Counted from the stretch's first letter, positions 53,598 to 62,334 are shown. The stretch: DNA of 64,000 bases from Aquimixticola soesokkakensis (GCF_900172375.1 NZ_FWFS01000003.1:124001-188000); one strand, 5' to 3'. Made by a program: numbers and translations. Notes: generated by a model not told the origin, from the letters alone.

Positions 53598-54080
53598 ATG
53601 GCCCTCTGGCGCTCGGCGCGAACAGGCCACCGGATGCTTGGATGGTGGCGCTTGCTGGGCGCAGCCCTTGTGCCGGTGGTCGCGCTACCGCTCGTCGGGC
53701 TGGGGCTGTTTTTTCTGACCGCCGCGCAGGAGGACAGCCTGTCGGTCAATGCCGCGCAGGCGGTCTCTGGCGTGGCATTACTGCTCGCCTTTAGCCCCAC
53801 CCTGTCCCTGCCCGTCATGCTGGTCGCGCTGCCGCTCACCTGGCTTGCACTGGCACGCGGCCTTGCCGGATGGGGCAGCGCCCTGTGCCTGTGCTGCGTG
53901 CTCTGCCTTGGCCCTGCCCTCTGGCTTCAGACCAGCCTGCGCGACATCGCTGCGGCCTGGGCCCTGTTCTGTGCCTATGGCGCTGTTCTGGCGCTCAGCT
54001 TTCGCGCCACCCTGCTGTGGCTCTGCCCGCAGGCTTTCAGACCCGAAGACGCGCAAAAGCGGGATTTCGATAAAATTTGA
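53598..54080 (+). CDS. Hypothetical membrane protein
   Basis: 160 residues with four predicted helices: LLGAALVPVVALPLVGLGLF, VSGVALLLAFSPTLSLPVML, ALCLCCVLCLGPALWLQTSL and AWALFCAYGAVLALSFRATL. The C-terminus is short and charged (PEDAQKRDFDKI). Cysteines cluster in the third helix (CLCC). I do not recognise a family. The start codon lies three bases after the tldD stop, so it is probably cotranscribed with tldD, but it has no visible ribosome binding site apart from sequence inside tldD. Confidence 0.75.
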   Translation: MALWRSARTGHRMLGWWRLLGAALVPVVALPLVGLGLFFLTAAQEDSLSVNAAQAVSGVALLLAFSPTLSLPVMLVALPLTWLALARGLAGWGSALCLCCVLCLGPALWLQTSLRDIAAAWALFCAYGAVLALSFRATLLWLCPQAFRPEDAQKRDFDKI

Positions 54081-54106
54081 GCCTTAGTCGTAAAAACTTG
54101 GATTTG

Positions 54107-54122
54107 GTAACGAACGGTTAAC
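54107..54122. promoter_or_regulatory. CtrA-like box upstream of dprA
   Basis: GTAA at 54107-54110 and TTAAC at 54118-54122 are separated by seven bases, one mismatch from the consensus TTAA-N7-TTAAC. It lies about 50 bp upstream of dprA. Known: dprA of Rhodobacter capsulatus depends on CtrA for gene transfer agent uptake. Inferred: the same control here. Confidence 0.4.
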
Positions 54123-54168
54123 CAATTTGCGCGAAACAGGAGGGGCAGAAGACGGAGCGAGACGGACA

Positions 54169-55302
54169 TTGGATCACATCCCTTCCAACCACCCCCTCAC
54201 CCCACCCCACTGTGCGGAAGCTTATTTCGACTGGCTTCGTCTTTTGCGTTCCCGCCGCGTCGGCCCCGCCACTTTTTTCCGCATGATGCGCGAACATGGC
54301 ACGGCGCGCGACGCCCTTGCCGCGCTGCCCGATGTGGCCCGCGCGGCTGGCGTCACCGATTATTCCCCCTGCCCCACTGGCGTGATCGACGCCGAACTGA
54401 AAGCGGCGCGCAAAGCGGGCGCAACCCTGCTGGCCTTCGGGGATGAGCACTACCCGGCCGCCCTGATGGACCTTGACGATGCCCCGCCGATGCTGTGGGC
54501 ACTGGGCGATCTGTCGCTCTTGAAACGACCCATGATCGCCCTTGTGGGGGCGCGCAACGCCTCCTCTCTGGGGCTGCGCATGGCCCGCGCCCTCGCCCGC
54601 GAGTTGGGCAAAGAGGGCTTTGTCACAGTCTCCGGCCTCGCGCGCGGGATCGACGCCCAAGTGCATCAGGCCACGCTCGACAGTGGTACTGTTGCGGTCC
54701 TCGCCGGTGGCGTCGATGTGGTCTATCCCGCAGAAAACGCCGTTTTGGCACAAGATATAGCGAAAAAGGGGCTGCGCCTGTCAGAACACCCCATGGGGAT
54801 GAAGCCCTTCGCGCGGCATTTCCCCATGCGCAACCGCATCGTCTCGGGGCTGGGACGCGCGGTTGTCGTAATCGAGGCGGCCTCCGGTTCGGGGTCGCTG
54901 ATCACCGCGCGCACCGCGCTCGATCAGGGACGCGATGTCATGGCCGTTCCCGGACATCCCTTTGACGGGCGCGCGGCGGGGTGCAACATGTTGCTGCGCG
55001 ACGGTGCGACTCTGGTGCGCGGCGCGCGCGATGTGATCGAAGCGCTTCCCGCAGATGAGGGCCCCACGCCGTCCGGGCAACTGGATCTTGCGCTTTCCCC
55101 GCCCCGCGAAACACGCAGCCTGGCCGACCATGCCGCACTGCACCGCGAAATCCTTGCCCGCCTTGGCCCCTCGCCCCTGGCCGAGGATCAACTCATCCGC
55201 GACCTTGCCCTTCCCGCCGAAGCCATCGCGCCGCAACTTTTGGCGCTCGAATTGGAGGGGCGGATTGCGCGCCACTCGGGGGGGCTTTTGGCCCTGGCAT
55301 AG
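54169..55302 (+). CDS. dprA: DNA-processing protein DprA
   Basis: 377 residues with the start taken at a TTG (54169). DprA loads RecA on incoming single-stranded DNA. An N-terminal SAM-like helical region (FDWLRLLRSRRVGPATFFRM) is followed by the Rossmann-like domain: MIALVGARNASSLGLRMARA, VSGLARGIDAQVHQATLDSG, HFPMRNRIVSGLGRAVVVIE and GSLITARTALDQGRDVMAVP. A C-terminal winged-helix part (EILARLGPSPLAEDQLIRDL) completes it. The start is uncertain: a TTG at 54127 would add 14 residues, and AGGAGGGG at about 54138 fits neither start well. Confidence 0.93.
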   Translation: MDHIPSNHPLTPPHCAEAYFDWLRLLRSRRVGPATFFRMMREHGTARDALAALPDVARAAGVTDYSPCPTGVIDAELKAARKAGATLLAFGDEHYPAALMDLDDAPPMLWALGDLSLLKRPMIALVGARNASSLGLRMARALARELGKEGFVTVSGLARGIDAQVHQATLDSGTVAVLAGGVDVVYPAENAVLAQDIAKKGLRLSEHPMGMKPFARHFPMRNRIVSGLGRAVVVIEAASGSGSLITARTALDQGRDVMAVPGHPFDGRAAGCNMLLRDGATLVRGARDVIEALPADEGPTPSGQLDLALSPPRETRSLADHAALHREILARLGPSPLAEDQLIRDLALPAEAIAPQLLALELEGRIARHSGGLLALA

Positions 55303-55450
55303 AGGGTTCGTTCCCCTCGCAAAATCGTGCGCAACTTTCCTGCCCTAAAGGGCAGTGGCAACCAAAGCGGGGCTTGCGCATTGACAAGCCCCGCCGCGGC
55401 CCACATCTTCCGCCGCCAAGAGCACAAGAGCAGTCCCCGAAAGGAATCTC

Positions 55451-58237
55451 ATGCCGGTCGTCGTCGTGGAGAGCCCTGCAAAGGCCAAAACAATCAACAA
55501 ATACCTTGGCAGCGACTATGTCGTTCTCGCCTCCTATGGTCACGTGCGCGACCTGCCGCCCAAAGACGGATCGGTCGATACCGAGCACGATTTTGCCATG
55601 AAATGGGATGTCGGGGCGGACAGTCGCAAACACGTCAAAGCCATCGCGGATGCGCTGAAAGATGACGACACGCTCATTCTTGCAACTGACCCTGATCGCG
55701 AAGGCGAAGCCATTTCGTGGCACCTCCAGGAAGAGCTGACGAAGCGCAAGGCGATCAAGAAAACCACCGCCGTCAGCCGCGTGGTGTTCAACGCGATCAC
55801 GAAAGCCGCCGTCACGGAGGCGATGAAAAACCCGCGTCAGGTCGACACGCCGCTGGTGGATGCCTATCTGGCGCGCCGCGCGCTGGACTATCTGGTCGGC
55901 TTCAACCTGTCTCCGGTTTTGTGGCGCAAGTTACCCGGCGCGAAATCGGCAGGCCGCGTGCAATCGGTCTGTTTGCGCATCATCGTCGAGCGCGAGATGG
56001 AAATCGAAGCCTTTGATCCGCAGGAATACTGGTCGGTGAAATCGGTGATCGAAACCCCGCGCGGCCAGACCTTCGAGGCGCGGCTGGTGTCGCTGTCGGG
56101 CAAGAAGCTGGACAAATTCGACCTCAAGGACCGCGTGTCCACCGAATTGGCTGTGCAGGCGGTCTCGTCGCGCAGCCTCACCGTGCAATCGGTCGAAGCC
56201 AAGCCCGCCGCGCGCAACCCCTCGCCCCCCTTCATGACCTCGACCCTGCAACAGGAAGCCAGCCGCAAATTCGGCATGGGCGCACGTCAGGCGATGAACG
56301 CCGCGCAGCGCCTGTATGAGGCCGGTTTGATCACCTACATGCGGACCGACGGCATCGACATGGCCCCCGAAGCCGTGGCCGCTGCGCGCGACACCATTGC
56401 CGCACGCTACGGGGCGAAATACGTCCCCGAAACCCCGCGCATCTACAAAAACAAAGCGAAAAACGCCCAGGAAGCGCACGAATGTATCCGTCCGACGGAA
56501 ATGTCCGCGCATCCCGACGAGGTCAAACTGACCGACGCCGACCAGCGGCGCCTCTATGATCTGATCTGGAAGCGCACAACCGCAAGCCAGATGGCGGCCG
56601 CACGTCTGGAACGCACCACGGTCGAAATCGGCTCGCCAGATGGTCAGGTGGGCCTGCGCGCCTCCGGTCAGGTCGTCGTCTTCGACGGGTTCATGGCGGT
56701 CTACACCGAGGGCCGTGACGATGTGTCCGAGGACGAGGATGACGCGCGTCTGCCGCAGGTGATGCAGGGCGAGCCTGCCAAAATCGCCGCCGAGAGCTTG
56801 CGCCCCGATTACGCAAAACACGCCGAGGCCGCACAAACGCTGGGCACGGGCGCGCCGCAAAACGTGGTGCTCTCGGAAAATGCGGGCACTTTGGGTCTGC
56901 AACACCACACCAACCCGCCCCCGCGCTACACCGAGGCCACGCTGGTCAAGCGGATGGAAGAACTCGGGATCGGGCGTCCTTCGACCTATGCCTCCGTGCT
57001 GACGACCATCGTCGAGCGCGAATATGTCCGCAAGGAACAGAACCGCCTGTTCCCCGAGGACAAAGGCCGGATCGTCACCATTTTCCTGATGAATTTCTTT
57101 CGCAAATACATCGGCTATGATTTCACCGCCAATCTCGAAAGCGAGCTGGACGATGTGTCGGCAGGGGACGCCGATTGGAAGGAAGTGCTGGCGAAATTCT
57201 GGCGCGATTTTTCCGCGGCGATTGCCGAAACATCCGAGTTGCGCATCACCGAGGTGCTCGACAAGCTCGACGATGCGCTTGCGCCCACGCTCTATCCGCC
57301 CCGCGAGGACGGCAGCGATCCGCGCGTCTGCCCACGCTGTGGCGAAGGGTCGTTGCACCTGAAAACCTCCCGCACGGGCGGTTTCGTCGGCTGTTCGCGC
57401 TATCCCGAATGCCGCTACACCCGCCCCATCGGCGGCGAAGGGGCCGAAGGCGAGGACCGCGTGCTGGGCGTCGATGGCGATGACGAAATCTTTCTGCGGA
57501 CAGGGCGTTTTGGTCCCTATGTCCAGCGCGGAGAAGTCAGCGAAGAAGTGAAAAAACCGCCCCGCGCCTCCTTGCCCAAAGGGTGGTCGGCCGAGGCAAT
57601 GGACCTGGAAAAGGCGCTTACGCTGCTCAGCCTGCCGCGCGAGATCGGCCTGTATGAGGGCGCGATGATTTCCGCCAACTTCGGGCGATTTGGTCCCTAT
57701 CTGATCCATCAGCTCGAAGGGGAAGCCAAGCCCGTCTACGCCAATCTCAAAACCACCGATGAGGTTTTCGAGATCGGCATGAACCACGCGGTTGAGCTGA
57801 TCACCCACAAGCGCGAAAACCCCGGTCGTGGACGGACGGCTGCCAAGGCGCTCAAGGAACTCGGGGACCACCCCGATGGTGGCCCGATGCAGGTCTTCGA
57901 GGGGCGCTATGGGCCCTACATCAAATGGGGCAAGGTCAACGCGACCCTGCCCAAAGATGTCACCCCCGAGGATGTGACGCCCGAGCGCGCGATTGAAATC
58001 GTGAACGAAAAAGCGGCCAAGGGCGGGAAAAAACCTGCCAAAAAGGCAGCGGCCAAGAAACCGGCAGCAAAAAAGCCCGCGGCGAAGAAACCCGCCGCCA
58101 AGAAGGCCACCACCGCCAAAACAACCGCCGCCAAGACAACCACCGCAAAGACCACAACGCGCAAGGCGCCCGCGAAAAAAGCAGCGCCCAAAGCCGAAGA
58201 TACGGCACCCGATGCGGGCGATCTGACCGAGGAGTGA
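55451..58237 (+). CDS. topA: DNA topoisomerase I
   Basis: 928 residues. It relaxes negative supercoils by a transient 5'-phosphotyrosyl break. The TOPRIM domain has E7 and the DPDREGE acidic motif (80-86). The catalytic Tyr296 is in LITYMRTDG. A zinc-ribbon-like C-terminal segment (VCPRCGEGSLHLKTSRTGGF with VGCSRYPECRY) is followed by glycine-rich repeats (FGPYVQRGE, FGRFGPYLIHQLEGE, GRYGPYIKWGK). The last 70 residues are a lysine/alanine/proline tail with repeated AAKKP units, a histone-H1-like DNA-binding extension common in alphaproteobacteria. It follows dprA by 148 bp. Confidence 0.97.
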   Translation: MPVVVVESPAKAKTINKYLGSDYVVLASYGHVRDLPPKDGSVDTEHDFAMKWDVGADSRKHVKAIADALKDDDTLILATDPDREGEAISWHLQEELTKRKAIKKTTAVSRVVFNAITKAAVTEAMKNPRQVDTPLVDAYLARRALDYLVGFNLSPVLWRKLPGAKSAGRVQSVCLRIIVEREMEIEAFDPQEYWSVKSVIETPRGQTFEARLVSLSGKKLDKFDLKDRVSTELAVQAVSSRSLTVQSVEAKPAARNPSPPFMTSTLQQEASRKFGMGARQAMNAAQRLYEAGLITYMRTDGIDMAPEAVAAARDTIAARYGAKYVPETPRIYKNKAKNAQEAHECIRPTEMSAHPDEVKLTDADQRRLYDLIWKRTTASQMAAARLERTTVEIGSPDGQVGLRASGQVVVFDGFMAVYTEGRDDVSEDEDDARLPQVMQGEPAKIAAESLRPDYAKHAEAAQTLGTGAPQNVVLSENAGTLGLQHHTNPPPRYTEATLVKRMEELGIGRPSTYASVLTTIVEREYVRKEQNRLFPEDKGRIVTIFLMNFFRKYIGYDFTANLESELDDVSAGDADWKEVLAKFWRDFSAAIAETSELRITEVLDKLDDALAPTLYPPREDGSDPRVCPRCGEGSLHLKTSRTGGFVGCSRYPECRYTRPIGGEGAEGEDRVLGVDGDDEIFLRTGRFGPYVQRGEVSEEVKKPPRASLPKGWSAEAMDLEKALTLLSLPREIGLYEGAMISANFGRFGPYLIHQLEGEAKPVYANLKTTDEVFEIGMNHAVELITHKRENPGRGRTAAKALKELGDHPDGGPMQVFEGRYGPYIKWGKVNATLPKDVTPEDVTPERAIEIVNEKAAKGGKKPAKKAAAKKPAAKKPAAKKPAAKKATTAKTTAAKTTTAKTTTRKAPAKKAAPKAEDTAPDAGDLTEE

Positions 58238-58264
58238 TCCGCGCGAATCCCGTCAATCAGGCAC

Positions 58265-58292
58265 ATGCCCCGCTGGATCAGCGGGGCATTTT
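58265..58292 (+). terminator. Terminator of topA
   Basis: An 11 bp stem ATGCCCCGCTG/CAGCGGGGCAT (58265-58275 with 58279-58289) has a GAT loop and is followed by TTTGC. Confidence 0.75.
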
Positions 58293-58433
58293 GCATTTTG
58301 GGGGCAGTGCCACAGATCAAAATTCTACGATGCAGGCCACATGCACCGCAAGGCGGTCCGCGCACCTGCAGCAATTGCGTTGACACTGCACCGGAATCGC
58401 GCCCTACTCGCCTAAAGAACTGGGGAGAGAGCC

Positions 58434-59132
58434 ATGAAGAAAGTCTATAGCTCCGCGTCCGAAGCCCTTGAGGGGCTTTTATTCGACGGGATGCTGATCG
58501 CTGCGGGGGGCTTTGGCCTGTGCGGCATTCCCGAACTTCTGATCGACGCCATCAAGGAGGCGGGCACCAAGGATTTGACCTTTGCCTCCAACAACGCGGG
58601 TGTGGATGATTTCGGCATCGGACGGCTGTTGCACACGCGTCAGGTAAAGAAAATGATCTCTTCCTATGTTGGTGAAAACGCCGAATTCATGCGCCAGTAT
58701 CTGTCGGGCGAGCTGGAGCTGGAATTCAACCCGCAGGGCACTTTGGCCGAGCGGATGCGCGCCGGTGGCTGCGGCATTCCGGGATTTTACACCAAAACAG
58801 GTGTGGGCACCGTGATTGCCGATGGCAAGGATGTGAAATCGTGGAACGGTCAGGATTACATCCTAGAAGAAGGCATTTTTGCCGATCTTGCCATCGTCAA
58901 AGCGTGGAAGGCCGATGAGACCGGCAATGCGATTTTTCGCAAGACCGCGCGCAATTTCAACCCGCCTGCGGCCATGTGCGGCAAGACCTGTGTGATGGAG
59001 GTCGAGGAAATCGTGCCCGTGGGCAGTCTTGATCCCGATCACATCCACCTGCCCGGCATCTATGTGCACCGCCTGATTCAAGGCGCGCACGAGAAACGGA
59101 TTGAACAGCGTACCGTGCGGGAGGCGAAATAA
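58434..59132 (+). CDS. scoA: Succinyl-CoA:3-ketoacid CoA transferase subunit A
   Basis: 232 residues. This alpha subunit of a family I CoA transferase activates acetoacetate (or another 3-keto acid) with CoA from succinyl-CoA. Motifs: [77 protein letters not shown] and the end [20 protein letters not shown]. Its stop codon overlaps the scoB start by one base, so both subunits are coupled. Acetate CoA transferase activity cannot be ruled out from sequence. Confidence 0.94.
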   Translation: MKKVYSSASEALEGLLFDGMLIAAGGFGLCGIPELLIDAIKEAGTKDLTFASNNAGVDDFGIGRLLHTRQVKKMISSYVGENAEFMRQYLSGELELEFNPQGTLAERMRAGGCGIPGFYTKTGVGTVIADGKDVKSWNGQDYILEEGIFADLAIVKAWKADETGNAIFRKTARNFNPPAAMCGKTCVMEVEEIVPVGSLDPDHIHLPGIYVHRLIQGAHEKRIEQRTVREAK

Positions 59133-59773
59133 TGGCTGATGTAAAAACCGGTTGGGATCGCAACCAGATGGCCGCGCGCGCGGCGCTTGAGCTGGAAGAT
59201 GGCACCTATGTGAATCTGGGCATCGGCATCCCCACGCTGGTTCCCAATTTCATCCCCGAGGGGGTGAATGTCACATTGCAATCCGAGAACGGGATGCTCG
59301 GCATGGGGCCGTTTCCCGTTGCGGGCAGTGAGGATGCCGATCTGATCAATGCGGGCAAACAGACGATCACCGAGCTGCCGCAAACCGCCTATTTCGATTC
59401 TGCGACCTCCTTTGGCATGATCCGCGGTGGCAAGATTGCGGCCGCCATTCTGGGCGCGATGGAAGTCGCCGAAAACGGCGATCTGGCGAACTGGATGATT
59501 CCGGGCAAGCTGGTCAAGGGCATGGGCGGCGCGATGGATCTGGTCGCCGGCGTGGGGCGTGTGGTGGTGGTGATGGATCACCAGAACAAGCACGGCGAGA
59601 GCAAGGTATTGAAAGCCTGCACCCTGCCCCTGACGGGGCGCGGCGTGGTGGACCGGATCATCACCAACCTCGGGGTGCTGGATGTTGTCGAGGGCGGTTT
59701 GAAGATTGTCGAACTGGCGCAGGGCGTGTCCGAGGCCGATCTGCGCGCGGCCACCCAAGCGACGATCGTTTGA
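59132..59773 (+). CDS. scoB: Succinyl-CoA:3-ketoacid CoA transferase subunit B
   Basis: 213 residues. The beta subunit carries the catalytic glutamate that forms the glutamyl-CoA intermediate, in [17 protein letters not shown]. It also has [20 protein letters not shown] near the N-terminus, [20 protein letters not shown] and [20 protein letters not shown]. With ScoA it feeds ketone bodies or polyhydroxybutyrate breakdown products into acetoacetyl-CoA. A strong terminator follows. Confidence 0.94.
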   Translation: MADVKTGWDRNQMAARAALELEDGTYVNLGIGIPTLVPNFIPEGVNVTLQSENGMLGMGPFPVAGSEDADLINAGKQTITELPQTAYFDSATSFGMIRGGKIAAAILGAMEVAENGDLANWMIPGKLVKGMGGAMDLVAGVGRVVVVMDHQNKHGESKVLKACTLPLTGRGVVDRIITNLGVLDVVEGGLKIVELAQGVSEADLRAATQATIV

Positions 59774-59792
59774 ACCCTGCGTCATATTTTTG

Positions 59793-59824
59793 AAAAAGCC
59801 CCGCCAGGTTGCGGGGCTTTTTAT
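59793..59824. terminator. Bidirectional terminator after scoAB
   Basis: A 12 bp stem AAAAAGCCCCGC/GCGGGGCTTTTT (59793-59804 with 59811-59822) has a six-base loop. T or A runs on both sides serve the convergent scoB and lytic transglycosylase genes. Confidence 0.85.
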
Positions 59825-59848
59825 TTGGGTATTTTCATCCGAAAGAAG
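59824..59848 (+). repeat. 25 bp dispersed repeat, copy B
   Basis: It starts TTTGGGTATTTTCATCC and ends GAAAGAAG, one substitution from copy A at 22173-22197 (minus strand). It sits directly after a terminator and immediately before the stop codon of the lytic transglycosylase gene. Confidence 0.75.
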
Positions 59849-59851
59849 ACC

Positions 59852-60775
59852 CTAGTTGCGCACCGTGTCCTTCGAGGTCGCAAAGACGCAGCCGTCGGAA
59901 TAGAGTTCGGGCTGGGTGAGGCACAGGCCCCGCGCAACCGTCCAAGCCGCCATGACTTTGGGCACATAGGCGCGGGTTTCGGCGTAGGGCGGCACGCCGC
60001 CTGCCTTTTTGACCGCGCCCTCGCCCGCGTTGTAGCCTGCCAGCGCCAGCACCGGATCTCCGTTGAATTCGCCCAAAAGCCAGTCGAGATAGGTGATCCC
60101 CGCGCGGATATTTTCGCTGGCGTCGGTAGCATCGCTGACATCGAAGCGTGCGGCGGTATCGGGCATGAGTTGCATCAGCCCCTGCGCCCCCACGGGGCTG
60201 GCAGCATCGGATTTTCCCGCGCTTTCGACTGCGATCACCGCCAGTGCCAAGGCCGGTGAGACCTGCGTGTCGATGGAATTGATCAACAGATCGGCGCCGT
60301 ATTGATCGACAATGGCGGCAAGATCGGCAAGGCGGGGCACGGGCACGCGTTGCCCCTCGGGGCCTTCGAGGCTGGCAACGGCTTGGGTAAAGCGCGCGGC
60401 ATCTGCGCCGGCCAGATCATGTGCGACCTGCGCCCAATACCATTCATAGCCCGACAGCGGCGGTGTTGCGGGTACGGGGCCCGCAAGCGGCGACAAGGGC
60501 GTCACGGCGGTTTCATCCACACTGGACAGGCCTGCCTGTTCGAGCATGAGCGCGTGCAGCTCGGCCTGAGCGGCGGCGGCTTTTGCGGCGTCTTCCTGTG
60601 TGATCTGCACGGTGATCCGCTTGCCGATGGGGCCGGAGGGCACGCCGATGCGCTTGCTTTCGACTTTGGGCCAGGGGCGCGGCGTGACACGCACCTCCTG
60701 CGCAAAAGCTGCAAAGCCCTGCACGCAAAGCAAAACGCTAAACCCTGCACAAAACAGGAGAATCGACTGTCGCAT
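59852..60775 (-). CDS. Lytic transglycosylase (SLT domain)
   Basis: 307 residues. The signal peptide (residues 1-26, ending GFAAFA) exports it to the periplasm. A helical region of unknown fold spans about 50-150. The catalytic SLT domain then has E184 in AVIAVESAGKSDAASPVG, AQGLMQLMPDTAARF, NIRAGITYLDWLLGEF and LALAGYNAGEGAVKKAGG. It cleaves murein between MurNAc and GlcNAc, forming 1,6-anhydro ends. Proximity to the Tad pilus genes could mean a role in making room for the pilus, but the genes are divergent and housekeeping use is equally likely. Confidence 0.93.
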   Translation of the reverse strand: MRQSILLFCAGFSVLLCVQGFAAFAQEVRVTPRPWPKVESKRIGVPSGPIGKRITVQITQEDAAKAAAAQAELHALMLEQAGLSSVDETAVTPLSPLAGPVPATPPLSGYEWYWAQVAHDLAGADAARFTQAVASLEGPEGQRVPVPRLADLAAIVDQYGADLLINSIDTQVSPALALAVIAVESAGKSDAASPVGAQGLMQLMPDTAARFDVSDATDASENIRAGITYLDWLLGEFNGDPVLALAGYNAGEGAVKKAGGVPPYAETRAYVPKVMAAWTVARGLCLTQPELYSDGCVFATSKDTVRN

Positions 60776-61174
60776 GGGGACCTGCCTCTCGGGTCACTGC
60801 TGAGGACATGCAATCTTGGTGACTGCTTTGTTAACTCATTGGAAACAAGAATGGCAAAATTCGCGGTAAAAAGCCAGCAACAGGTGCCACATCGGAGACA
60901 ATACGCCCCCCGTGCGAAGCGAATTCTGCGTAAAAAGCGAAAAGATATAAATTCGTTAAAATTTTTTATTACGTAAAATCAATATCTTAAAAGGTAAACG
61001 CGTTAAGAATTCCGCTGCGCCAAAAACGTACCAAAGGTGCCCCACTCTCGCCCCAATCAAACGGCCATATAGCTACATCGAAAGCGCGGTAACGAGCCGG
61101 ACGGGAAAACCGGTAAGGCACAGCGCGACGGTAGACAGAATAAAACAAGCTCAACTGAATCTTCGGAGGGAAAC
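60776..61174. other. AT-rich intergenic region upstream of the pilin array
   Basis: No gene is seen in this 399 bp gap. It contains a markedly AT-rich island (about 60935-60995) in an otherwise GC-rich sequence. An AAGATAT/ATATCTT inverted pair (60942-60948 with 60982-60988) flanks an A/T-rich segment with TTACGTAA. The flp ribosome binding site (CGGAGGG) lies at the right edge. It very likely holds the promoter of the pilus operon; I cannot pick a -35/-10 pair with confidence. Confidence 0.5.
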
Positions 61175-61378
61175 ATGAAATTCTTCAAGCTTGCTAACAA
61201 CTTCCAACGTGACGAAGACGGTGCTGTGACCGTTGACTGGGTCGTCCTCACCTCCGCCGTTGTCGGCATCGGTGTTGCTGTGCTGGCAACCGTCCAGGGC
61301 GGTATCTCCAGCCTCGGTTCGACCATCAACACCGACCTCGCTGGCCGCAGCGTCGTTGACTACTCCGCAACCGAATAA
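61175..61378 (+). CDS. flp: Flp/Fap-type pilin, copy 1
   Basis: 67 residues. A short basic leader ending RDEDG is followed by a hydrophobic N-terminal helix (AVTVDWVVLTSAVVGIGVAV), the layout of Flp pilins of the Tad system. Cleavage by the prepilin peptidase after Gly16 would give a 51-residue mature subunit with Asp at +5 (usually Glu) and Trp at +6 (usually Tyr). CGGAGGG precedes the ATG. This first copy differs from the others by four substitutions in its first 36 bases, one of them missense (Gln11 instead of Lys). Confidence 0.93.
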   Translation: MKFFKLANNFQRDEDGAVTVDWVVLTSAVVGIGVAVLATVQGGISSLGSTINTDLAGRSVVDYSATE

Positions 61379-61401
61379 TCACGTCACGTCAGGATAAAAT
61401 C

Positions 61402-61605
61402 ATGAAATTCTTCAAACTCGCAAACAACTTCAAACGTGACGAAGACGGTGCTGTGACCGTTGACTGGGTCGTCCTCACCTCCGCCGTTGTCGGCATCGGT
61501 GTTGCTGTGCTGGCAACCGTCCAGGGCGGTATCTCCAGCCTCGGTTCGACCATCAACACCGACCTCGCTGGCCGCAGCGTCGTTGACTACTCCGCAACCG
61601 AATAA
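61402..61605 (+). CDS. flp: Flp/Fap-type pilin, copy 2
   Basis: 67 residues, identical in sequence to copies 3 and 4. The same leader-helix layout applies, with the processing site after Gly16. It is preceded by the 23 bp spacer containing a CACGTCACGTC direct repeat and AGGA as ribosome binding site. The C-terminal half (ISSLGSTINTDLAGRSVVDY) is hydrophilic and probably surface-exposed in the fibre. It is in one transcript with copies 1, 3 and 4. Confidence 0.93.
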   Translation: MKFFKLANNFKRDEDGAVTVDWVVLTSAVVGIGVAVLATVQGGISSLGSTINTDLAGRSVVDYSATE

Positions 61606-61628
61606 TCACGTCACGTCAGGATAAAATC

Positions 61629-61832
61629 ATGAAATTCTTCAAACTCGCAAACAACTTCAAACGTGACGAAGACGGTGCTGTGACCGTTGACTGGGTCGTC
61701 CTCACCTCCGCCGTTGTCGGCATCGGTGTTGCTGTGCTGGCAACCGTTCAAGGCGGTATCTCCAGCCTCGGTTCGACCATCAACACCGACCTCGCTGGCC
61801 GCAGCGTCGTTGACTACTCCGCAACCGAATAA
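61629..61832 (+). CDS. flp: Flp/Fap-type pilin, copy 3
   Basis: 67 residues, protein identical to copies 2 and 4. At DNA level it carries two silent substitutions (GTT CAA instead of GTC CAG at the TVQG codons). This shows that the array is real rather than an assembly echo, and that some divergence has occurred after duplication or conversion. The same spacer and ribosome binding site as copy 2 precede it. Confidence 0.93.
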   Translation: MKFFKLANNFKRDEDGAVTVDWVVLTSAVVGIGVAVLATVQGGISSLGSTINTDLAGRSVVDYSATE

Positions 61833-61855
61833 TCACGTCACGTCAGGATAAAATC

Positions 61856-62059
61856 ATGAAATTCTTCAAACTCGCAAACAACTTCAAACGTGACGAAGAC
61901 GGTGCTGTGACCGTTGACTGGGTCGTCCTCACCTCCGCCGTTGTCGGCATCGGTGTTGCTGTGCTGGCAACCGTCCAGGGCGGTATCTCCAGCCTCGGTT
62001 CGACCATCAACACCGACCTCGCTGGCCGCAGCGTCGTTGACTACTCCGCAACCGAATAA
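61856..62059 (+). CDS. flp: Flp/Fap-type pilin, copy 4
   Basis: 67 residues, identical to copy 2 at DNA and protein level. It ends the array; the sequence after its stop codon is unrelated to the repeat spacer. A 275 bp gap without a recognisable gene separates it from cpaB. That gap has a CCTATGC/GCATAGG inverted pair (62122-62128 with 62152-62158) that could form a hairpin limiting read-through from the strongly expressed pilin genes into the assembly genes. Confidence 0.93.
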   Translation: MKFFKLANNFKRDEDGAVTVDWVVLTSAVVGIGVAVLATVQGGISSLGSTINTDLAGRSVVDYSATE

Positions 62060-62334
62060 GCGTCGTTCGCTGCGTTATCCCACCGAAGAGGGCCGGTTCT
62101 GGAAACAGGATTGGCCTTTTTCCTATGCTTTTGTGCGCGCCAGTGCAGGTCGCATAGGCTACGCCAAAGGCAAAAAATCGCGTCGATTGTCGCGTCTGGC
62201 TGCAAACTCCCCATCTGCGCCGCGCCGCGACCACGGTTTTGCCGTATTCGCGCGGCAAGGTTAACCCGATATCGAGCAAAGCGGGGCCGGACCGATGTCC
62301 GCCAAGAGACCCCGCAGCAAAAAGGACAAAAGAC

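Larger units (their letters stand above)
61175..62059 (+). repeat. flp: Four-copy tandem repeat, 227 bp unit (pilin array)
   Basis: Start codons at 61175, 61402, 61629 and 61856 are exactly 227 bp apart (204 bp gene plus 23 bp spacer). The three spacers are identical by eye. Copies 2 and 4 are identical; copy 3 has two silent changes near its Val-Gln codons; copy 1 differs only near its 5' end. Confidence 0.95.

Noticed and set aside
55931-57871. 646-codon open frame antisense to topA
   Set aside because: Same cause; topA on the plus strand has all catalytic motifs and this frame has none.
59852-60775. Lytic transglycosylase as part of the Tad pilus operon
   Set aside because: It is transcribed away from the pilin genes and separated by about 400 bp, so only proximity supports the link.
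61175-62059. CRISPR-like regular spacing
   Set aside because: The 227 bp units are complete coding genes with their own ribosome binding sites, not short repeats with unique spacers.
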